A stretch of DNA of 64,000 bases, from NCBI GenBank assembly GCA_039028795.1, contig JBCCHJ010000003.1, forward strand, positions 1-64,000, given 5' to 3'. Below, piece by piece: positions 58,998-64,000 of the stretch; position 1 is the stretch's first letter, and each line of letters begins with the position of its first letter. Source of the stretch: Thermohalobaculum sp039028795 (GTDB taxonomy: Bacteria > Pseudomonadota > Alphaproteobacteria > Rhodobacterales > Rhodobacteraceae). Below the pieces are notes generated by a model that worked only from the letters and a program-made list of their open reading frames with translations, did not search any database and was not told where the DNA came from. A program made the translations under genes and the position numbers.

Positions 58998-61900
58998 CTA
59001 AGCAGTTTCGGCCTCGGACAGATCGGACAGCGGATGATCCAACCGACTGATCATCTCGGTTGGACAGATCTGCCAGAATGCGCCGAGTTCGCGATCCCAA
59101 TTGCGGAGCAGCTCTTTTGCCAGTGGACTGTCGGTCTGGGTGACGTGCTCGGCGACCATGCCGCGCAGCACGCTTTCCCAATGACCGGATTGAATGCGTT
59201 GGATTTGCAAGGTTTCCCTATTGGCGCGCTGTAAGAAAGCCCCTTCAGGGTCCCAGACAAATCCCATGCCGCCGGTCATCCCGGCTCCGAAGTTGTCGCC
59301 GACGGATCCCAGAATGACCGCCGTCCCGCCGGTCATGTATTCGCATCCGTTCGAGCCGCAGCCTTCGACAACAACCTGGGCGCCCGAGTTGCGCACACAG
59401 AACCGCTCCCCTGCTCGGCCGCTGGCGTACAGCTTGCCTGCGGTCGCGCCGTACAAGACGGTGTTACCGATGATCGTGTTGTCATGCGGGATCAGCGGGC
59501 TGTTCAATGGCGGACGCACCGTGATCACGGCGCCAGAGAGGCCTTTGCCGACATAGTCATTGGCATCGCCAAAGACCTCCAGCTTCAGGCCAGGCGCCGC
59601 GAAGGCACCCAGTGATTGCCCAGCCGTGCCGTTGAGGCGCACCGTCAGGTGGCCTTCCTGCAGATCATTGTTCATCTTGAACCGGCGCACGATCTGGGAC
59701 GAGACCCGCGACCCAATCGTCCGCTGAGTGTTCTGGACGGTATAGTCCAGCTGCATCTTCTCCCCGTCTTTAAAGAACGGCCCGGCATCGGCAACGATCT
59801 GGGCATCCAACGTGTCGTCCACCGCGTTGCGCGGACGATCCAGGCGGTATTCGATGTCCCGGCCTTCATCGACACGCACCAGCATCGGGTTCATGTCCAG
59901 GTCATCCAGATGCGCCGCGCCCCGGCTGACCTGGGTCAACAGATCGGACCGGCCGATGATCTCTTCGATGGACTTAACGCCTAACGAGGCCAGGATCTCG
60001 CGAATTTCCTCGGCCAACAGACTGAACAGGTTCACAACCTTGTCCGCCGTGCCGGTGAACTTATCGCGCAGGCGCGGGTCCTGGGTGCAGACGCCCACCG
60101 GACAGGTGTTCGACTGGCATTGCCGGACCATGATGCAGCCCATAGCGATCAGGGCGGCGGTGCCGACACCGTATTCCTCGGCCCCCATCATCGCGGCGAT
60201 GACAAAGTCACGGCCCGTGCGCAGCCCGCCATCGGTGCGCAGGGTGATCCGGTCGCGCAGATCGTTCAGCGCCAGTACCTGATGCGCCTCGGTCAGGCCC
60301 ATCTCCCAAGGCAGGCCCGCATATTTGATCGACGTCTGAGGCGACGCCCCTGTCCCGCCATTGTGCCCAGAGATCAGGATCACATCGGCCTTGGCCTTAG
60401 CGACCCCGGCGGCGATGGTACCGACGCCGGTTGAGGCGACCAGCTTCACCGTCACATTCGCATCCGGATTGATCTGCTTCAGATCATAGATCAGCTGCGC
60501 CAGATCTTCGATCGAATAGATATCGTGGTGCGGCGGCGGGGAAATCAGCGTGACCCCCGGCGTCGAATGGCGCAGCTTTGCAATCTGAACCGTGACCTTG
60601 AAGCCGGGCAGTTGCCCGCCCTCGCCGGGCTTGGCGCCCTGGGCGACCTTGATCTCCAATTCCTGGCAATGGTTCAGGTATTCCGCCGTGACCCCAAAGC
60701 GGCCCGAGGCAACCTGTTTGATCTTGGCCGACGGATTGTCACCATTCGGTTCCGGATGGAAGTGCTTGGGGTCCTCGCCGCCCTCGCCACTGTCGGATTT
60801 CGCGCCGATCCGGTTCATCGCGACGTTCAGGGCCTTATGCGCCTCGGGGCTGAGCGCGCCCAGAGACATCCCCGGGGTGACAAAGCGCTTCCGGATCGAC
60901 GTGATGCTTTCAACATCATCTACCGGAATGGCCGGACCCGCTGGCTTGAAATCTAAAAGATCGCGCAGGTGGATCGGCGCGCGGGCAGTCATACCCTCGG
61001 AATATTTCTTCCAAAGCGCATAGGAATTCTGCGTCACCGCGCCCTGCAGCATGTGCATTAGCTGGGCTTCCCAGGCATGGGCCTCGCCCTTGCGGCGCGA
61101 TTTGTAGAGCCCGCCCATCGGCAGGACATTGTCGCCTTGATAGGCCTTGTCATGCACATGGCGCAGCTTCGTCTCGATGCCGGTGACGCCGATGCCGGAA
61201 ATCCGCGACGGCATGCCGGGGAAGAACTCATTCACCACCGCACGGGAAAGGCCCACCGCCTCGAAATTACACCCGCCGCGATAGGACGAGATCACCGAGA
61301 TCCCCATCTTCGACATGATCTTCAGCAGGCCCTGATCAATGGCGTGTTTGAACCGGGCGACGCCCTCTTCCGGCGTCATCTCCAAAAGGCCGCGATCGAT
61401 CCGGTCGATGATCGCATCCTGGGCCAGATAGGCATTCACGGTCGTCGCACCGCAGCCGATCAGCACCGCGAAATAGTGCGGGTCCAGGCATTCGGCTGAC
61501 CTGACATTCAGCGAACAGAACGTGCGCAGACCCTTCTGAGTCAGCCAGGAATGCACCGCGCTGACCGCCAGGATCATCGGCATGCCGATGTTGTCTGCAT
61601 CCGCAGCCTCGTCCGTCAGGATCAGGTGACCCGATCCTTCGCGCACCCGTTCCTCGGCCCGCCGCCGCACCCGATCCAACGCAGTCCGAAGGGCGCCGGG
61701 GTCCGAGTTCGCCGGGAAGGTGCAGTGGATTTCGCGGGCCTTATCAGCAAACGCCTCGACCAGTTTTTCATACTGCCCATTCGACACTACTGGGCTGTCC
61801 AACGTCACAATCTCGGTCTGAGACGAATCCTGATCCAGCACATTCTTCAGGTTCCCGAACCGGGTCTTCAGGGACATCACCCGGTGTTCACGCAGCGAGT

Positions 61901-63515
61901 CAATCGGCGGGTTCGTCACCTGGGAAAAGTTCTGGCGGAAGAAGTGCGACAACGGCCGGTAGACATCCGACAGTACCGCCGCAGGCGTGTCATCGCCCAT
62001 GGACCCGATGGCCTCCTTCGCATCCTCGACCATCGGGTGCAGGATCGATTCCATCTCCTCCATCGTATAGCCCGCCGCGATCTGGCGACGCCGCAGCTCT
62101 CCGCCCGTGAAGCCGGCAGGCTCGCGCACACCATCGACCTCTTGCGTCAGATCGCGGACCTTGCCGATCCATTCCGCGAACGGACGCTCGGCGGCCAATT
62201 CGTCCTTCATCTCGGTGTCGCGCAGCACCCGGCCCTCGGCCATATCGATGCCCAGCATCTCACCCGGGCCCAGCGCACCCTTCTCATCTATCTGAGTTTC
62301 ATCGACCGGAACCATCCCGACCTCGGACCCCGCGATGACCAACCCGTCCCGCGTCACCACATAGCGCATCGGGCGCAGCCCGTTCCGGTCCATCCCCGCA
62401 ACCACCCAGCGGCCATCGGTCATAGCCAGCGCGGCGGGTCCGTCCCAGGGTTCCATCACCGCATTCGAATACTCGTACATCGCCTTCCAGGCTTCGGGCA
62501 TGGTCTCGGAGTTCGACCAGGCCTCGGGCACCATCATGGTCTTGGCCATCGGCGCCGACCGGCCCGCGCGGACCATGACTTCGAAGACGGAATCCAAAGC
62601 GGCGGAATCCGAGGAACCCTGGGCGACGATCGGCTTGATATCCTCGGCCATTTCCCCAAAGGACGCAGAGGCCATGCGGATCTCGTGCGAACGCATCCAG
62701 TTCAGGTTGCCCTTCAGCGTATTGATCTCGCCATTATGGGCCAGCATCCGGAAGGGCTGCGCCAACCACCATTGCGGAAACGTGTTGGTCGAATAGCGCT
62801 GGTGATAGATCGCAAACGCCGACACGAAGCGCGGATCTTCCAGGTCAGGATAGAACTCGGCGACCTGCTCTGCCAGCATCATCCCCTTGTAGATCACCGA
62901 CCGGCAGGACAGCGAACAAAGGTACAAACCCGTGACCTGAGCCGCCGCGGCCGCCTTCTCGATCCGGCGGCGGATCACGTAAAGCTCCCGCTCGAAGGTT
63001 TCTTCGTCCACACCGCGACGATTGGCGACCAGGATCTGCTCGATCTCCGGGCGCGTCGCGTTCGCCTTGTCGCCGAGGCAAGAAATATCGACCGGCACCT
63101 GACGCCAGCCATAGATGTAATAGCCCAAGCGCAGGATCTCGGATTCGACGATGGTTCGGCAGACCTCCTGCGCGCCAAAATCATTCCGCGGCAGGAAGAC
63201 CTGACCAACGGCAATCAGCTCATCCTCGCCCGGCTCGTGCCCCGTGCGCCGGATCTGGTCCTGGAAAAAGCCAACGGGGATCTGCACATGAATGCCCGCG
63301 CCATCGCCGGTCTTGCCATCGGCATCGACGGCCCCGCGATGCCAGACGGCCTTCAACGCGGTGATGCCGTGCTCGACCACTTCCCGCCGAGGTTCGCCAT
63401 CAATGGCGGCCACCAGCCCAACGCCGCAAGAGGCATGCTCTTCCTCTGGCAGATACATGCCCTCGGCGGCCAGACGGTCCCGGTCGGCGGTATAGCTGTC
63501 GATCCAGTTGGTCAT
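58998..63515 (-). CDS. gltB: Glutamate synthase, large (alpha) subunit
   Basis: A 1505-aa NADPH-GOGAT large subunit that makes two glutamates from glutamine and 2-oxoglutarate. The amidotransferase nucleophile is Cys30 in EEHASCGVG, meaning a 29-residue leader must be cleaved. FMN site and synthase domain are seen in the central part (GGEDPKHFHPEPNGDNPSAKIKQVASGRFGV, SGHNGGTGASPQTSIKYAGLPWE). The 3Fe-4S cysteines are in CIMVRQCQSNTCPVGVC. The C-terminal beta-helix GXGXG domain (YGATAGKLYASGRAGERFCVRNSGA) is intact. The partner gltD is not in the window. Confidence 0.97.
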   Translation of the reverse strand: MTNWIDSYTADRDRLAAEGMYLPEEEHASCGVGLVAAIDGEPRREVVEHGITALKAVWHRGAVDADGKTGDGAGIHVQIPVGFFQDQIRRTGHEPGEDELIAVGQVFLPRNDFGAQEVCRTIVESEILRLGYYIYGWRQVPVDISCLGDKANATRPEIEQILVANRRGVDEETFERELYVIRRRIEKAAAAAQVTGLYLCSLSCRSVIYKGMMLAEQVAEFYPDLEDPRFVSAFAIYHQRYSTNTFPQWWLAQPFRMLAHNGEINTLKGNLNWMRSHEIRMASASFGEMAEDIKPIVAQGSSDSAALDSVFEVMVRAGRSAPMAKTMMVPEAWSNSETMPEAWKAMYEYSNAVMEPWDGPAALAMTDGRWVVAGMDRNGLRPMRYVVTRDGLVIAGSEVGMVPVDETQIDEKGALGPGEMLGIDMAEGRVLRDTEMKDELAAERPFAEWIGKVRDLTQEVDGVREPAGFTGGELRRRQIAAGYTMEEMESILHPMVEDAKEAIGSMGDDTPAAVLSDVYRPLSHFFRQNFSQVTNPPIDSLREHRVMSLKTRFGNLKNVLDQDSSQTEIVTLDSPVVSNGQYEKLVEAFADKAREIHCTFPANSDPGALRTALDRVRRRAEERVREGSGHLILTDEAADADNIGMPMILAVSAVHSWLTQKGLRTFCSLNVRSAECLDPHYFAVLIGCGATTVNAYLAQDAIIDRIDRGLLEMTPEEGVARFKHAIDQGLLKIMSKMGISVISSYRGGCNFEAVGLSRAVVNEFFPGMPSRISGIGVTGIETKLRHVHDKAYQGDNVLPMGGLYKSRRKGEAHAWEAQLMHMLQGAVTQNSYALWKKYSEGMTARAPIHLRDLLDFKPAGPAIPVDDVESITSIRKRFVTPGMSLGALSPEAHKALNVAMNRIGAKSDSGEGGEDPKHFHPEPNGDNPSAKIKQVASGRFGVTAEYLNHCQELEIKVAQGAKPGEGGQLPGFKVTVQIAKLRHSTPGVTLISPPPHHDIYSIEDLAQLIYDLKQINPDANVTVKLVASTGVGTIAAGVAKAKADVILISGHNGGTGASPQTSIKYAGLPWEMGLTEAHQVLALNDLRDRITLRTDGGLRTGRDFVIAAMMGAEEYGVGTAALIAMGCIMVRQCQSNTCPVGVCTQDPRLRDKFTGTADKVVNLFSLLAEEIREILASLGVKSIEEIIGRSDLLTQVSRGAAHLDDLDMNPMLVRVDEGRDIEYRLDRPRNAVDDTLDAQIVADAGPFFKDGEKMQLDYTVQNTQRTIGSRVSSQIVRRFKMNNDLQEGHLTVRLNGTAGQSLGAFAAPGLKLEVFGDANDYVGKGLSGAVITVRPPLNSPLIPHDNTIIGNTVLYGATAGKLYASGRAGERFCVRNSGAQVVVEGCGSNGCEYMTGGTAVILGSVGDNFGAGMTGGMGFVWDPEGAFLQRANRETLQIQRIQSGHWESVLRGMVAEHVTQTDSPLAKELLRNWDRELGAFWQICPTEMISRLDHPLSDLSEAETA

Positions 63516-63555
63516 TGGGTTTCTCCAAATCTTGGCGTGCGAAATAGACTGCGCA

Positions 63556-64000
63556 TCATTGGCAGCGCTTTCGGCGAACCAGTTGTAAAAATTCTCCGGG
63601 GTGCAGCTCGACCACGACGCCCTCGTCGCGGCTCATCCTCTGGAGCCACCGCATACGCGCAGCGAATTTATCCGCGTCGATTTTGTGATTGCTGACAAAT
63701 TTGAGATCGCACTTTTGCAATGCACTCGCCGTGAAGGCGACATGATTGAATCTCAGTGATCTGTCGCAACGCCCATTTGTCAGCCTATCGTATCTGCGCT
63801 CTGTAATGCCCAACACATCGATCAAGTCAACACTGACGACCACCTCGTCACTCTGAAAATTGGGGCGTTTGCTGACCGCTCTCTTGGTCGCGATGCCGGT
63901 AATTGTAAGCGCGATTAATTCAGCACCTGACCCGACCGGGTCCTCGACGCCGCATGACCAACGTTGCCCAATAAGCAACGCTGACGATAGCTCTTTTGGA
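63556..64000 (-). CDS. Partial protein of unknown function, runs off the window
   Basis: The frame is open to the window edge, so the 5' part is missing. The visible 148 codons encode no recognisable domain. The C-terminus MRWLQRMSRDEGVVVELHPGEFLQLVRRKRCQ looks like genuine coding sequence. It lies 40 bp upstream of gltB on the same strand, leaving little room for a separate gltB promoter. An internal TTG at 63978 could be a start, but a longer gene is more likely. Confidence 0.5.
   Translation of the reverse strand, partial: PKELSSALLIGQRWSCGVEDPVGSGAELIALTITGIATKRAVSKRPNFQSDEVVVSVDLIDVLGITERRYDRLTNGRCDRSLRFNHVAFTASALQKCDLKFVSNHKIDADKFAARMRWLQRMSRDEGVVVELHPGEFLQLVRRKRCQ

Noticed and set aside
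61551..63695. A 714-codon open frame on the plus strand
   Set aside because: It lies antisense within gltB and reads as low-complexity His/Arg/Asp-rich protein typical of the shadow frame of a GC-rich gene. The gltB frame has full family motifs.

Overview
The window looks like chromosomal DNA of a marine alphaproteobacterium of the Rhodobacterales (roseobacter) type. This is an inference from gene content: an RNase P RNA of bacterial class A, two secreted proteins ending in a VPLPA-CTERM sorting tail, an NDUFS4-like complex I subunit, a carnitine dehydrogenase fused to a thioesterase, a cysteate sulfo-lyase/sulfite exporter pair, cupins of the DMSP-lyase type, TAXI-TRAP transport and a DUF4170/lpxK/waaA locus. 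DNA is GC-rich, genes are tightly packed with many ATGA overlaps, and I saw no tRNA, rRNA operon, CRISPR array or intact insertion sequence.

Layout. 1-7 kb: 3' part of rnpB (cut by the window edge), a peptidoglycan amidase, an outer-membrane polysaccharide export lipoprotein, a PPP-type phosphoesterase, an NDP-forming acyl-CoA synthetase and a PuuE-like deacetylase. 7-15 kb: a four-gene operon (acyl-CoA dehydrogenase, FMN-binding protein, SDR, carnitine dehydrogenase-thioesterase), and further on a BKACE enzyme. Together these give carnitine -> 3-dehydrocarnitine -> betainyl-CoA + acetoacetate -> glycine betaine. 15.3-16.7 kb: a retron. A structured non-coding RNA of about 149 nt is bounded by a perfect 15-bp inverted repeat (a1/a2) and lies directly upstream of a retron-type reverse transcriptase. 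16.8-19.2 kb: housekeeping genes (ProX-type editing domain, CnoX, Lon-N domain protein, Trm112-like). 19.2-24 kb: an SDR and a TetR regulator sharing a palindromic operator-promoter, VOC, GST and DsbA-fold isomerase genes, and two DMSP-lyase-like cupins. 24-32.7 kb: glycosyltransferase/sulfotransferase, then lipid A and Kdo genes (lpxK, waaA, acyltransferase), cysQ, a TldE/PmbA-like gene and a MAPEG gene. 33-45 kb: secreted proteins, uvrB with a candidate LexA box, a globin, a class II aldolase, an alpha/beta hydrolase and an ECF sigma factor operon. 45-54 kb: an RTX protein, a small HTH protein behind a 16-bp palindrome, a TAXI binding protein, a cuyZ-cuyA-like pair, a periplasmic protein of unknown function and a fused TRAP permease. 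54-64 kb: a TPR-glycosyltransferase, a secreted esterase, mtgA, a membrane hydrolase, a VOC protein, gltB and a partial unknown gene.

The most notable item is the retron. All its parts can be seen in the sequence: RT motifs including YADD, LPQGAPTSP and VTG, the a1/a2 repeat, and two internal hairpins in positions expected for msr and msd. No toxin or effector gene is adjacent. The long N-terminal extension of the RT resembles what I recall of myxobacterial retron RTs. I could run no searches, so whether this retron family is already described remains open.
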